Of a stretch of DNA of 64,000 nt, positions 1-11,522 are shown piece after piece. The DNA comes from Phaeoceros laevis (Eukaryota > Anthocerotophyta > Anthocerotopsida > Notothyladales). Made by a program: the position numbers and the translations under genes. The DNA is taken from the NCBI GenBank assembly GCA_049999765.1, contig JBNGIQ010009489.1, forward strand, positions 62,001-126,000. Direction: 5' to 3'. The notes under the pieces were generated by a model, which did no database searches, was not told the DNA's origin, and was given only the letters and a program-made list of their open reading frames with translations. How positions within the stretch are numbered: position 1 is the first letter of the stretch; each line of letters starts with the position of its first letter.

Positions 1-3000
1 TATTCATCTCATGCTTGTCTTGAACCTATGCTATGAGGAAAGACCCGGTGACTCCAACACTGGTTATTTTCTGCCGGCCATCTTTGACGATGTGAGCAAC
101 AAGGCTGCAGAAGGGAAGCAGCCTAGAACATGGCGCAAGGCCGCCAAGGGGTCCACGTTTTTCAGCCGAAGATTACAATGTGCTGATTTGAGAACATTTC
201 TCACCGACGGCTTCTTCCCACGCTTGCAGGTAACCTACTAACCAGGCACCAATGAACCCATCAAATGCTAGTGGTATGTGTGTGCTTTTGTACAAGCTCT
301 AGGTCATCTTCCAAAGACGAGGCTTGAACTTACAAGTACATTGCTATTGCTAATGTATACTTGCTAACGTTGCTTCTTGAATGAAACAGGTGGTCTTTCA
401 CAATCATGCTGTTACGGAAAAGTGGGTCACAGGTGGCAATAACGATTGCTGCACCTTGGAAAGAAATTTCGTCAGTATGTGGGTGAATGGCATGGACATC
501 CTCATTGAATTCAGCGGCTCGTCCGGCTCCTTCGTGGATATCATGGTCAAATCTTCCCAGTCTCATCAGCTGACCATGGAGTTCGTGCACCAGAACTTTA
601 TTGGCAAAATTCGCTCCTTTTGTGCATCCCATGAGGGATGCCAAGGTGTCGCACTTGAGGAGTGCATCATTAGGCCAGGGTGCTTCCCTATCAACGGCCC
701 CGGGCCCATGTTGTGTGTTCATCGTAAGGACCAATCGATCACCGTTGAGGAGTTGAGACGCCGGATGGAAAACACTCCAAACTATATACATAGTTGGGGT
801 GAGGTGAAGGATGAGGCAGGGGCTGTTTTGTTGCCGAGAAGTGCAGACTCGGGGGTTGCTCTCCTGCATGGACCGGTACCACCCGCAAGGGCTTTTACCA
901 CTCAAGTACTACTTCCAGAAGCAAGAGAACAGCTTGCCTTGCCTCCTGCTCGACACATCTTTGTGACACGAGAGGATGTCAGCCGGGTTAGCTGTGTGTT
1001 GGCCAAAGTCCAGATCGGAAAAGTGGTGCCATTGAGGTTACACTTGCAATGCGAGTGGGGGGATGGAGAGCATGAGGTGCCCAACCAGCCTGGACGTACT
1101 TTCTTTGTAGTCGACAACAAATTTGCGATTCAGCAAGGCTTCATCAAGGCCGCGGTCACCGTAGGAGGTCTTCAACTGAAGGTGGGAGGCGTGGTGCTAC
1201 CAGGCATGAGTGTGGCAGGAGATGTTGTAGGAAGTGTTGCCTGGTTTCAGGGCATTCCAGTTTACGACGACACTATAGAGTCCTTGTCTGAGCGCTTAGG
1301 TAGCCAGCAATCGGACCCCGGTTGGGAGGAGGAGTTGCGGGCGATGGTGGAGGAGGATTTGCAGCAATGCGTCCCAGGTGCATGGATGAAGGAATTTTTG
1401 AACCGTGATACCAACTCCGGGTTGCAGGAGTTCAAAAACGATTTCCTGTTGACCGAGGTGGAATGTGCCGACACATCTGCCCCGGCTCTCCTCTGTGAAG
1501 ACCATTGTGCGAAGGGGCGGGGCNNNNNNNNNNNNNNNNNNNNNNNNNNNNNNNNNNNNNNNNNNNNNNNNNNNNNNNNNNNNNNNNNNNNNNNNNNNNN
1601 NNNNNNNNNNNNNNNNNNNNNNNCAATCGGACCCCGGTTGGGAGGAGGAGTTGCGGGCGCTGGTGGAGGAAGATCTGCTGCAATGCGTCCCAGGTGCCTG
1701 GATGAAGGAATTTTTTAACCGTGATACCAACTCCGGGTTGCAGGAGTTCAAAAACGATTTCCTATTGACCGAGGTGGAATGTGCCGACACATCTTCCCCG
1801 GCTCTCCTCTGTGAAGACCATTGTGCGAAGGGGCGGGGCCAGGGGCCCATTCGCAAAATGAATCGGGGTATTACTCCAAAGGCGCCACAGGCTCCAATTG
1901 CAAAAGGGGAGAACGACATGGAGAAGCTCGCAAAAATCAACGTCGATGCCGACGTCCACATGGAGGTTGCACCTGAGCAAGCTGAAGAATCTCAAAGTGG
2001 AGCTTCAAGTGCGCAAGCTGAAGAATCTCAAAGTGGAGCTTCAACTGCACAAGTGAACAACCCTGTACAGGGGCATGAGCGAAGCAACTCCGATGATGAC
2101 GTGGAAATGGAGATTCCACCGGTTCAAGCAGAACCGGTTCCTCAAACAGGAATAGTTAGTGAAGTGCTTGAACCGATTCCTCAAACAGGAATAGTTAGTG
2201 AAGAACAAGAGTCACAAGGGCAAGGCTTTGAGAAGACTAGCAAGATGAGGGAAGATGTTTGTGCATTTGGCTTCCATGACTTCGGCATACCCTTTCAACA
2301 TGGTCGAATACTGTGTCTTTATGGAGTTGAAAATGGGCTTACAGATGATGAAGTGGTCCGTATCTATTTTTTCCATGAAGAAGGGATGGCTTGTCTTGTG
2401 GGTTTAGGTTTGACCTATGCAGAGGTTATGTTAAAAGCAAAGTCACCCGACATCGATGTGAGAGATATGGGTAAGACAGATTGGGAGAAGATGTGGACAA
2501 CAGCGCCGGAGGACAACACCGGTACCATACCATCTTCTGTTGTTCTCTTCACGAAGGTGACGGGAAACCAGGATCGAAAGTACCCAAGTGGTACTCATGA
2601 TCATNNNNNNNNNNNNNNNNNNNNNNNNNNNNNNNNNNNNNNNNNNNNNNNNNNNNNNNNNNNNNNNNNNNNNNNNNNNNNNNNNNNNNNNNNNNNNNNN
2701 NNNNNNNNNNNNNNNNNNNNNNNNNNNNNNNNNNNNNNNNNNNNNNNNNNNNNNNNNNNNNNNNNNNNNNNNNNNNNNNNNNNNNNNNNNNNNNNNNNNN
2801 NNNNNNNNNNNNNNNNNNNNNNNNNNNNNNNNNNNNNNNNNNNNNNNNNNNNNNNNNNNNNNNNNNNNNNNNNNNNNNNNNNNNNNNNNNNNNNNNNNNN
2901 NNNNNNNNNNNNNNNNNNNNNNNNNNNNNNNNNNNNNNNNNNNNNNNNNNNNNNNNNNNNNNNNNNNNNNNNNNNNNNNNNNNNNNNNNNNNNNNNNNNN

Positions 3001-4515
3001 NNNNTGACGGGAAACCAGGATCGAAAGTACCCAAGTGGTACTCATGATCATACTACAGCTGGCGATGAGGAGCTTGATATAAAGGTCAGCATGATCAATC
3101 CCGAAGAAATGAAAGAGTTCAAGGGCTTTGATGAGGAATGGGGAACAAGTTTGTTGCAGTGTTTGTTGAAAAGAGTACTAACAGCTTCGAGCTCAAGTAA
3201 CTTTGACTCCACACAACTCAGTGGTCAAGGTACCACGACTCGGCCAAGTCACAGCAATACTACTTTTACATCGTCGGGCATGAATTCGATGAATGGCTCG
3301 GAGGCTCAAAGCTCTCGTGATCCCAAGTTGTCCAAGGGAGGTAATGATATCGATAGGAAGCCAGAATCAGCTGATCCTGATGATGCAAGGAAAGACATGC
3401 AAGGAAAGCAAGGTAAAGGTTCTGTTAAAAGGTTCCTCAAGGTGAACGTATTTCTAGATCAAGGGAACAACCGACTAACGGAGGTAGAGGCCTGTGAACC
3501 AGCTGAACCTGTTCCGGATCCCCCTCCACGCCCTATAGGAATCAAAATGACAGTGGACCTTTCTTATGAGGCAAGCGTGGAGCTTTCCGAGTTGCCTGAA
3601 CACTGTAATCAACTTACTACTACTACCTATACCTATGTGGAAAGGAAGATGGGAGTGGTTCTTGATATGGAGTACGCCTTGGACAATAGAACGAGAGAAG
3701 AAAACTGCTCGGGATGGTACCACAATAACTTGGTCTCCTCTTTCCGGTACTGCGTGCTTCCCCCGCCTCCCGTTCCTGTTTCTCTGATAGATCATGGGAT
3801 CAAAGATGATATGGTGAATTACGAAGATCAGAATGTACGAAGCACGCATGCGGACAATATCACGGAGACAACTGGTACTGTTACGGGAATCTTGGGATGG
3901 ATGGGAAGTAGGTGTGGATTTAGTCTATCTAGGAAAACGGGAACTAGCAGAGGCCGGAGTCTGCAGATTGCATCCTCAGTTCCGGGCCAGGTTTTGAAAA
4001 ATTCAGTATTCGAAATACACGATGCAACCGGTGGCGAGGATGTGAAAAAGTATGCTTTGGCAAGACACTTCCCAATGGAACATAACTTCTGGACCCCTGA
4101 GATGAGAACAGAAGCCCGGCCCTGGTATGGCGGCGGGCTGCTGTCCACGGTAAAGTATCGGCCGTGGGGAGAGTGGCTACTGGCTGCGGGAAGCCCTGCG
4201 GGAGGAACCGCAGGGGAATCTGAAGCGGGTTCCTCAGGGGTTCCGCAGCAGCAGCCTTCCAGGAGGTACGAGGTGTTAGGGGAAAGAGAACTGTCCCGCA
4301 CCACTCGGAGTTCGACAACGCGTACCACTCGTTCTGGTTGCTCTCGGTTGACCGAAGTCGACGTTGTTCAGACGACGAGGAAGTTCCAACAACAGCTGAC
4401 GCGACAGTTTCTCATCAGCCACACTTTCGACCTCGCAAGTTACAGTAGAGAAGCGTTCAGTTGGAAAATGGACTGGGGACCTACCCCGGTCCCTATGATT
4501 GTGAACCTTCCGTAG
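1..4515 (+). CDS. 3' part of a large COR-linked multidomain protein (copy A)
   Basis: The gene enters from outside the window. The first exon ends at 229 and a 160-bp phase-0 intron (230-389, GT..AG) follows. The second exon then runs open from 390 to the TAG at 4513-4515 across two N gaps. Copy C (12.4 kb) shows that the upstream part of this family is a COR-type segment. The region at 390-1850 is shared by all copies, and I do not recognise its fold. Residues encoded at about 1981-2202 form low-complexity Glu/Ser/Gln repeats. From 2245 a further unknown domain begins (FGFHDFGIPF), followed by a Ser/Thr-rich linker and a basic tail. An immune-receptor or Roco-like role is inferred only from the COR relation and the nearby NB-ARC fragment. 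It may be functional, but the gapped middle makes the reading frame provisional. Confidence 0.5.
230..389 (+). other. Phase-0 intron of copy A
   Basis: The donor CAG|GTAACC and the acceptor GAAACAG|GTGG join the frame without a shift. The same intron with near-identical ends is found in copy C at 13017-13161, which confirms both boundaries. Confidence 0.75.
1524..1623. other. Assembly gap (100 N) with duplicated flanks
   Basis: The 216 bp before the gap (1308-1523) and the 216 bp after it (1624-1839) are colinear and about 96% identical, with a handful of substitutions and no indel. Either a tandem duplication of the exon lies here, or two alleles or paralogues were joined end to end. Confidence 0.9.
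1981..2202 (+). repeat. Two in-frame tandem repeats inside copy A
   Basis: A 36-bp unit occurs twice (1981-2016 and 2017-2052) and encodes AEESQSGAS plus SAQ or TAQ. A second repeat occurs at 2131-2169 and 2170-2202 and encodes EPxPQTGIVSE. Both keep the frame, so they lengthen a disordered acidic linker without breaking the protein. Confidence 0.85.
2605..3004. other. Assembly gap (400 N) flanked by an identical 47-bp sequence
   Basis: Bases 2558-2604 and 3005-3051 are identical. The offset of 447 bases is a multiple of three, so collapsing the duplicate keeps the open frame. The gap is most likely artificial, with two contigs overlapping by 47 bases. Confidence 0.9.
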
Positions 4516-5129
4516 GGGTCCTAGCTCAGGGGGTACTGTGAAGGCACGCTTGGAGTTACGAAGAGGCCAAAGGGGCTCCAACATGAGGTAGTCGGATATA
4601 CAGGAGATGTCCTATCAGCTAACCCGGGCTACCTAGGTGTACATGCATGTAGTCATGTCAAGTTCGTGGTCAAGACTGTGCGTAAGCCTTGCATTGTGTA
4701 TTGGCACTTTTGGAGGTCACAAGTGGAGCGGGGAAAGTGGTGTTTCCAGAGACTTGTCGAAAATACCTGCACCAAGGTTAGAAGAACCCCCAGAGGGAGT
4801 GCAAGATCAGGTGTTCCCAACCTGTGCCATTGCGCCAGGACAAGCCCCGAACTCAAAGGGCAACTTGCTTCACATCTATCTTTCAGCTATTTCGGTTTTA
4901 TAAACGATTCATAATGCCTAGAAGCTGACGGGATTTTTGTGTACGGTGCAGAGAGGCGAGCACAGAAGACTTTTACATTTGCTCTCGTTCGGTGCATTTG
5001 CTGAAAATGGTTTCTCAACTCAGTGAGGTGATGACAGGCAGCAAGCCTCGTGTCCTCCTCCCTCCTGTACAGAGTCATCCGGAGATGTGGGGCTGAGAAG
5101 AATCTGGTGTTGGGGCGTTGACTTGATGA
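4516..5129. other. Intergenic, no gene seen
   Basis: This is the 3' flank of copy A and the approach to the PPR pseudogene. Only short open frames without recognisable motifs were found. Confidence 0.5.
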
Positions 5130-7172
5130 TCTCAGTGTCAAGCTTGGTTACGGATCCAATGTATTTTTGGGCAATCATCTCTTGCGCATGTATGCATGTC
5201 AAGGCCGGTTACAGGAGGCAATGGAGGTGTTCAAAAGAGTGGCCACACCTGATGTCTTCATGTGGTTGTCCATTATATCTGCACCGTTGAACAAGGGAAA
5301 CCTAGTGAGGCCATTCAACTGTACAATGAGATGCGCAGTTCAGGTTTGGAGGCAGATAGTCGCATTTTTGTCGCTGCCCTGCAAGCTTGTTCAAGAGCAG
5401 AAGATGTGCAATCTGGCAGGCAGGTGCAGACTGATGTGTTGGAGAGTGGCATACTGCCTAACTCTTTTGTTTGCAACTGTCTGGTGGACATGTACGCAAA
5501 ATGAGGGGAATTGGAAGGTGCACGCAGGGTTTTTGACAGTATGGCTACAAGGGATTCAGTGACATGGAATGCCATGATCGCTGGTATGCCAAGTGTGGCC
5601 AGTTGGAAGATGCACGCGAAGTGTTTGACAGTCTGTCCACAAGAAATCCGAGAACATGGAATGCCATGATTAATGAGTATGCTGAGCACGGGCTTGGTCC
5701 CCAGGCGCTCGCATTGTATGCAAGGATGGAGGAGGAAGGCCTGATTTTAGCAAACAGTTATGCGTTTGCGTGCCTTCTGAAGGCTTGTACAAGTGTTGGT
5801 GCTCTACAGCAGGGCAGGCAGCAGCATTCAGAGATCGTAAAAAGAGGACTTGAAGGTGATGTAGTCCTGGGCACTTGTCTCATAACTATGTATGCAAAAT
5901 GTGGCGAGTTGGAAGATGCACGCAAAGTGTTTGACAGTCTGTCCACAAGGAATGCAGTAACATGGGCTGCCATGATTAATGGGTATGCTGAGCACGAGCT
6001 CGCTCCCCAGGCACTCGCATTGTATGCAATATGGAGATGGCGTGATTTTAGCAGACAGTACTACGTATGTTTGCCTCCTCAAAGCTTGTACAAATCCTGG
6101 TGCTCTACAGCAGGGCAGGCTGCTGCATTCAGGGATTGTGGAAAGAGGACTTTTTGAAGGTGATGTAGTCTTGGGCACTTGTCTCGTAAATATGTATGCA
6201 AAATGTGGCCAGTTGGAAGATGCACGGAAGGTGTTTGACAGTCTGTCCACAAGGAATGCGGTAACATGGAATACCTTGATAAATGGGTACGGTAGAAACA
6301 ATGAGGGCCACAAGGCTACAGCATGTTCTGAAGACATGATTCTGGCTGGTATTCAACCAAATGAGAGCACATTTACTTGCCTTCTTGTAGCATGCAGTCA
6401 AGAGGGACTGGTCAGTAAGGGTCGACAGTATTTTGATGCCATGGTGAAACAGCAGGGCCTGACCCCGACAGCTGAGCATTACAATTGCATGGTTGACCTT
6501 CTTGGGCGAGTAGGCCATTTAGGTGAGGCAGAGAAGATGCTAAAATCAGCTGGGTGCAAGTACACTGGTGTTGGGTTGATGTCATTGCTGACTGCCTGCA
6601 AAAGTCATGGGGATATAGAGCGGGGAACATGGTGTTTTGAAAGTCTTGCTGAGCTGGATCCTCAGCATGCCTCTGCGTATGTGCTCATGGCCAATATGTA
6701 TACAGACGCAGACAGGTGGGCGGATGTAGATCGAATCGAAAGGTTGAGAAAGTTGGCAGGAGCTAAAAAGAAACCTGCAGTGGCAGGCATTGAGGTGAAC
6801 AAGCAGGTGCACATATTTGTTGTGGGGGAAGATAGGGGTGACCTTTCATGCAAGGTTCTGAGCACAAACGAACGTTTGAAGGAGGAAGGGAAGCATGTAC
6901 CACACACCAAGCTGGTGTTGAAGGCAGTGTCCGAGAAGGAGAAGGAAGATCAACTGTGTGGGCATGCTGAGAAGCTAGCTTTGGCGTTTGGTCTGATGAA
7001 CACTCCCGATGGCACACCTCTGGTGGTAACGAAAAACCTGCGGATGTGCAGTGACTGCCATGCTTCCACCCAGATTATGTCAAGGGTTGAAAAGAGGGAC
7101 ATGGTTGTAAGGGACGCATACCGCGTGCATCGATTCGAGGCAGGGTCCTGTAGCTGTAAGGGTCGACTTTGA
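5130..7172 (+). pseudogene. DYW-class PPR protein pseudogene
   Basis: PPR units are readable on the + strand, for example MYAKCGQLEDARKVF and TWNAMINGYAEHGLGPQALALY, followed by E/E+ motifs and a DYW deaminase-like domain. That domain has the zinc-ligand segment CGHAEKLALAFGL and the MCSDCH motif near the end. The frame is broken several times. A shift lies near 5283, a TGA follows MYAK at about 5502, a deletion near 5580 removes part of a repeat, and a shift lies near 6030. The longest intact piece is 5979-7172. The protein ends CSCKGRL where the family ends DYW, and the PG box PGCSW is replaced by PAVAG. Family members bind organelle RNA and edit C to U. This copy is very unlikely to do so. 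Confidence 0.85.
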
Positions 7173-8319
7173 GCGAGAAGAAAATTGACAAACTGAAACA
7201 GTTCCACCACCTGCCTGCGGTTGGTCACGCGCTGTTTCTGGTAAGAATGGGATGAGAGCGGGTTTCTGGAGCTATAGTAGCGTCCACGCACCAAAGTAAC
7301 TAAACTAGTTTCACGCCTCTTGTAAACGAGTTACCGTAGGCGCAAGGAGGCACATGGTGCACAGGTTTTGCAGTAGCCAATCTGCAGGGTTGCGTGACGC
7401 TTTACTACGTACGGTAGTACAGCGTGACGCTCCCTCGTCTCAGCGCGTTAACGGCAGGTGCGGGTCCCGCATTCACCTGGCCACGGATCATGCCAGCATC
7501 CCGCCATCCTGCACCTCCTTGGGTGCATGGGCCATGTGCCATGGCTGTGGTAAAAAAGCTTTTGGACGCCCTTCGGAGGGCCGGTAAGCCTATGGCACGG
7601 AATGGTTCGTATGCAGTAATAGGTAACTTTCATTGCACAAGTTGGATTTGGCAAGACGATATTTGTAGAGTAATGCACTAGTCCCGGTCAGTGTACTAGT
7701 GCCGGTCAGTGGTGTTTGCACACAGTCCCGGTCAAAAACAAGTCATTTTTAACCATTCTTAAACGTTTCCATGCAAGAATTCTCTAGAAGTTTCGGGTCT
7801 CTTTCCTCAGATTCCCGCCGCCGGAAACCCAATGGATGCGGCGACCGGGATTTTAGGGGAAATGTTAAAGAAAGCCTACAATGCGGCGACGGGGATTTTA
7901 GGGGAAATGTGAAGGAAATCCGCTATTTTGGAATAACTTTGGCAATTTTGCAAGTTTTTTTTTTCGAAAAAAAGCTCCGGGGCCCATGGCCCACCTACCC
8001 CGCAAATGTCAGAATTTTTGACCCACAAACGAATTACTTATCCTTTTAAACGCTTAAGGTGACCGGTTCGGACAGGTGTTGGCGTGTAGCGCATTGACTA
8101 AGCCCCGCCATACACCGCCGCTGGGAGGAGAGCCGTCCACGTCGGAGGTGTTAGACTACATACCCTGTCCGCATCAAACGGACTCAAAGCACTCGTCTTA
8201 CAAGTGTTGTCCGAACGTGAATTCTACAGAAAGCTTGTGGAAGAGGCACGTGGCTGAGCTTACTAGTTGACATGATCAAGCGAGTTGAGGAGCAAAAAGA
8301 CCTCGGCGCCACGACGGTG
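7173..8319. other. Intergenic with short repeats, no gene seen
   Basis: A CACTA-like start (CACTAGTCCCGGTCA at 7676) is followed by two further copies of a CCGGTCA motif within 60 bp. A 45-bp tandem repeat lies at 7836-7922. No matching right end of a transposon was found. Confidence 0.4.
7836..7922. repeat. 45-bp tandem repeat, two units
   Basis: The units start at 7836 and 7881 with ATGCGGCGAC and both contain GGGATTTTAGGGGAAATGT. The second unit is slightly shortened. Confidence 0.75.
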
Positions 8320-9100
8320 GTGTGCCACCCACAGCAAGCTTTGGGAAGCACCGGCGGCTCAGGATCGATATCAATCAAGGTTCTGAATCTCTCCTCTCTA
8401 GACTAAGTGTAGACCTGTCGAGTTGTCCATCAGATTAATTCTGCATCCATCCTTCGGCGGACTCATGTGCTGACCTACAGGGTACCGGTGCGTGCATCCA
8501 GGCTGCCCATGGCTGGCTTGGGCTTAGCCTAGCTAGCTACCTGAAAGGCTTGCCCGCCCTGCCCCCGGCGGTGGTGCTCAAGACCAATCCAGGAAGCTTG
8601 CTTGTCCTGTGCAGGTACTCTCTTGCCAGAGCTACCTGGCATTTGAGCAGCGGAGAGGAATTCATACTAACAGTTTCAAGACTGGATGTGTCTGAAGCCG
8701 CAGGTCAAATGGAGATTGTTCGGAGCCCGACAGTGAGCCATTCATAGAAGAAGAAAAAGAGGATTATGAGGTCGTGAGCCACCCACAGCAAGGTCCTGAT
8801 CATGAATCCCTCCTCGCAATCCTGAAGGTGCCACTGGATTCCTTCATCCATTCTTCTTCGCTGTCCACACTCCTGTGCTGACCTGCAGGGTAGAGGCTGG
8901 CCATGGCTGGCTCGCGCTAGCTACCTGAAAGGAAGGTCCGGTCCTGCCTGGGGTGGTCAGACCTCAGCTACTTAGGAAGTCCTGTGTGAACTCCGGCCAG
9001 AGCTAGCTAGCTGGCATTTAATTTGTGAGCAGTGGAGACGAATACTAATACTTGACTGGACGTGGCTGTTTTTGAAGCTGCAGGTGAAATGGATATTGCG
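8320..9100 (+). repeat. Tandemly duplicated 5' flank of the NB-ARC fragment
   Basis: Two diverged copies of a roughly 400-bp block follow each other (about 8320-8760 and 8765-9140). Shared landmarks in order are CCACCCACAGCAAG, GTGCTGACCT.CAGGGTA, GGCTGGC..GGGC/CGC, AGCTAGCTACCTGAAAGG, CTGGCATTT and GAAGC.GCAGGT.AAATGGA.ATT. Only the second copy continues into the nucleotide-binding domain. The first is a truncated leftover of the duplication. Confidence 0.6.
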
Positions 9101-9807
9101 CGGGAGCCTGGCAGTAGCAGTGAGCCAGTCATAGTCGGGCAAGATGGAGTTATGGCGGAGCTCAAGAAATATGTGCTCTCTGAGGGCACCGACTATCGTG
9201 TTTGCGGGGTGACGGGCAAGGGCGGTGTTGGCAAGACAGTCCTTGTTAATTCCCTTGTTGCAAATGCAGATGTCAAGGACAGGTTCAACGGAAGTGTTTA
9301 TACATATGAATATGTTGTGAATATCGCTCCGGGAACAGCTCCACCGTATATGGTGGAACGCCAAGGATCCGGAGGTGCTGACACGTTGCGTGCGCAGAAA
9401 GGGTTGCTCCAAAGCTGCCGGTCGGGCAAGGCGGTGAACGCAGATCGTAAAGACCCTTTGTCAACTGATGAGGTGGCGGAAGAGTTGCACAAGAGCTCAG
9501 CAGGTTCCGCATTTTTGCTAGTTCTGGATAACATACGGGTGGAAGACGATGTGGTGAAAACGCTGGGGTTGGACTTCATGAGGAATGCGCCACGTGGGAG
9601 CATGTGTGTCATGGTGAGCCGCAACAGGATGTACTTCGCAGGTTGGGGGTGGCACACACCGTGCACGTGGGTCGGCAGAAGTATGCACGTTGTAAACGAA
9701 TATTATTCTTTTTATTAGCATTCTTATTATATGCAGTACTCCGAGGAGCTTCTCAGGGCAAGGGCATAAGGGATTATTACTCGCGGCAGAAGCTTGGTCA
9801 GGTGTGA
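9062..9807 (+). pseudogene. NB-ARC (NLR-type) ATPase fragment
   Basis: The frame starting near 9062 reads an NB-ARC core. It has PVIVGQD before the domain, a P-loop GVTGKGGVGKT (about 9207-9239), a kinase-2 motif FLLVLDNI (about 9508-9535) and an RNBS-B-like GSMCVMVSRN (about 9597-9626). Just after this the frame shifts by one: the expected continuation DVLRRLGVAHTVHVGRQ lies in the other frame (9604-9807). No GLPL, MHD or LRR part follows. Such domains act as ADP/ATP switches in plant immune receptors. The frameshift and the missing C-terminal half mark this as a broken remnant. The region at 9810-10310 after it holds no recognisable gene. Confidence 0.75.
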
Positions 9808-10310
9808 GTTTAAAGTTGGAGGTTCGGCAGCGTATCAACGCAGCTCATGATAGGGTGATTGAAGGGTGAAGCCACTTTCCGTGACCTGCAATCTGACCTG
9901 CAATCGCAGTTTCTGGACTTCGCTGAATTTGCAGACCCCGGCCCGGCGCCGGCTTTTACAGGAGAATACGTATATTGAAAATCTTAGACATATGGGCATT
10001 TTCGACGTCGTTGACAAACCGAATCCAGGCGTCGGGGTATTTGGCGCGGTTGGAGGGCCGTGGCATGGTGGAGCGAGTATCAATCAAGGAGATACGTGTC
10101 CATCGCATCTTCATCAATCTGTGTGTAGCACGGAACGAGAGTAAATGTATATGCGCGTGCAAGAGGCTGTACATGTTTTTGGGTGCCAATGATTTCTGGA
10201 TTCATGAATGGACAAATGGTGGAGTAGTTACACAAGATACAAAAGAAGAAGAATTCGAAGATGTATGGATGGAAACTGGAAGCTGAATAGAGGAACTACG
10301 AGAAGCTGGA

Positions 10311-11355
10311 TGGAAACCACTCCAAACTATATGCATAGTTGGGGTGAGGTGAAGGGTGATGCAGGGGCTGTTTTGTTGCAGAGCAGTGCAGATTCGGGGG
10401 CTGCCCTCCTAGATGGACCGGTACCACCCGCAAGGATTGCCGCTCAAGTACTACTTCCAGCAGCAAGAGAACAGCTTTCCTCGCCTCAAGCTCGACACAT
10501 CTTTGTCACACGAGAGGATGTCAGCCGGGTTAGCCGTGTGTTGGCCAAAGTCCAGATCAGAAAAGTGGTGCCGCTGAGGTTACACTTGCAATGCGAGTGG
10601 CGGGATGGAGAGCATGAGGTGCCCAACCAGCCTGGACGTATTTTCTTTTTAGTCGACAGCAAATTTGCGATTGAGCAAGGCTTCATCAAGGCCGCGGTCA
10701 CCGTAGGAGGTGTTGTACTGAAGGTGGGAGGCGCGGTGCTACCGGGCATGAGTGTGGCATGTAACCAAAAGCAGGATAGTTTAGCAGCCGGGTAACTTAT
10801 AATTAGGATTTGGGCAAATTATAATTAGAACTCGGATAACTTATAATTAGGATTCGTACCAGTAATAGAACAATCTAAATACATGTAACTTGTTGGTTAT
10901 ATAAAGAGTCTTGGCCCGCTGGCCAAGGCAGGGTTTTCCGGGCTTCAAGCTTGCAAATTAGTCGGTGCTTGAGAGGACCCTCGGCTGAAGTAGACTAAAA
11001 TACTTGCGTCTGTTTCATGGCAGGAGAGGTTGTAGGGAGCGTTGCCTGGTATCAGGGCACTCCAGTTTACGACGTCACTATAGAGGCCTTGTCTCGGCGC
11101 ATAGTTAGCCAGCCATCGGACCCCGCTTGGGAGGAGGAGTTGCGGGCGCTGGTGGAGCGGGATCTGCAGCAAAGTGTCCCAGGTACCTGGATGAAGGAGT
11201 TTTTCAATCGTGATACCAACGCAGGTTGTCGTGAGTTCAACAGCAGTTTCCTGCTGACCGAGGTGGTATATGCCGATACATCTTCCACGGCTCTCCTCTG
11301 TGAAGACCATTGTACAGTTGGAGGGGACCTGGGGCTGATTCACCTAGTGAAGTGA
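10311..11355 (+). pseudogene. Copy B of the COR-linked family, split by a solo LTR
   Basis: The frame from about 10311 (TTPNYMHSWGEVK) matches copy A from about 770 onward, through VPLRLHLQCEWRDGEHEVPNQ to LPGMSVA. The match stops abruptly at 10759. After a 258-bp insertion it resumes at 11018 (AGEVVGSVAWYQGTPVYD) and runs to a TGA at 11353-11355. Outside the insert the reading frame is close to that of copy A. It ends shortly after LLCEDHC and lacks the long tail of copy A. The upstream COR part is missing, so this is a fragment. Confidence 0.75.
10760..11017. mobile_element. Solo LTR, 258 bp, with 5-bp target duplication
   Basis: The insert interrupts copy B at a point where copy A is continuous. 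It begins TGTAACC and ends TTTCA, so it has the canonical TG..CA ends. It is flanked by the direct repeat TGGCA (10755-10759 and 11018-11022). A TATATAAAG box lies near 10900. No internal retrotransposon sequence or second LTR is present, so recombination between two LTRs has left a single one. The superfamily (Copia or Gypsy) cannot be told from the LTR alone. Confidence 0.85.
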
Positions 11356-11522
11356 GCCAACGGGCTGCGCTGAGGCTGGATGAGCCAATGCCTTGAAAAG
11401 CACGGCGAAGTGCTGTAGTAGACCTTGGGCTGATTCATGAAGTGAATTGAGCCAACGGGCTGCACTGAGGCTGGATGAGCCAATTCCTTGAAAAGCACGA
11501 AGAAATGCTGCAGTAGATGTGG
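11331..11522. repeat. Tandem ~95-bp repeat in the 3' flank of copy B
   Basis: Two units share GAGCCAACGGGCTGC, CTGAGGCTGGATGAGCCAAT and TGAAAAGCACG. A third diverged copy lies at about 16628-16710 after fragment E, so the 3' flank was duplicated together with the gene. Confidence 0.8.

Noticed and set aside
381-905. Long minus-strand open frames over the first COR-family exons (for example 330-905)
   Set aside because: They mirror the coding strand, which has conserved copies at 13.2 kb and a confirmed intron. The minus frames are not conserved as proteins.
7676-8070. Possible CACTA transposon starting at 7676
   Set aside because: CACTA and three CCGGTCA subterminal motifs are present, but no inverted right end or 3-bp target duplication was found nearby.
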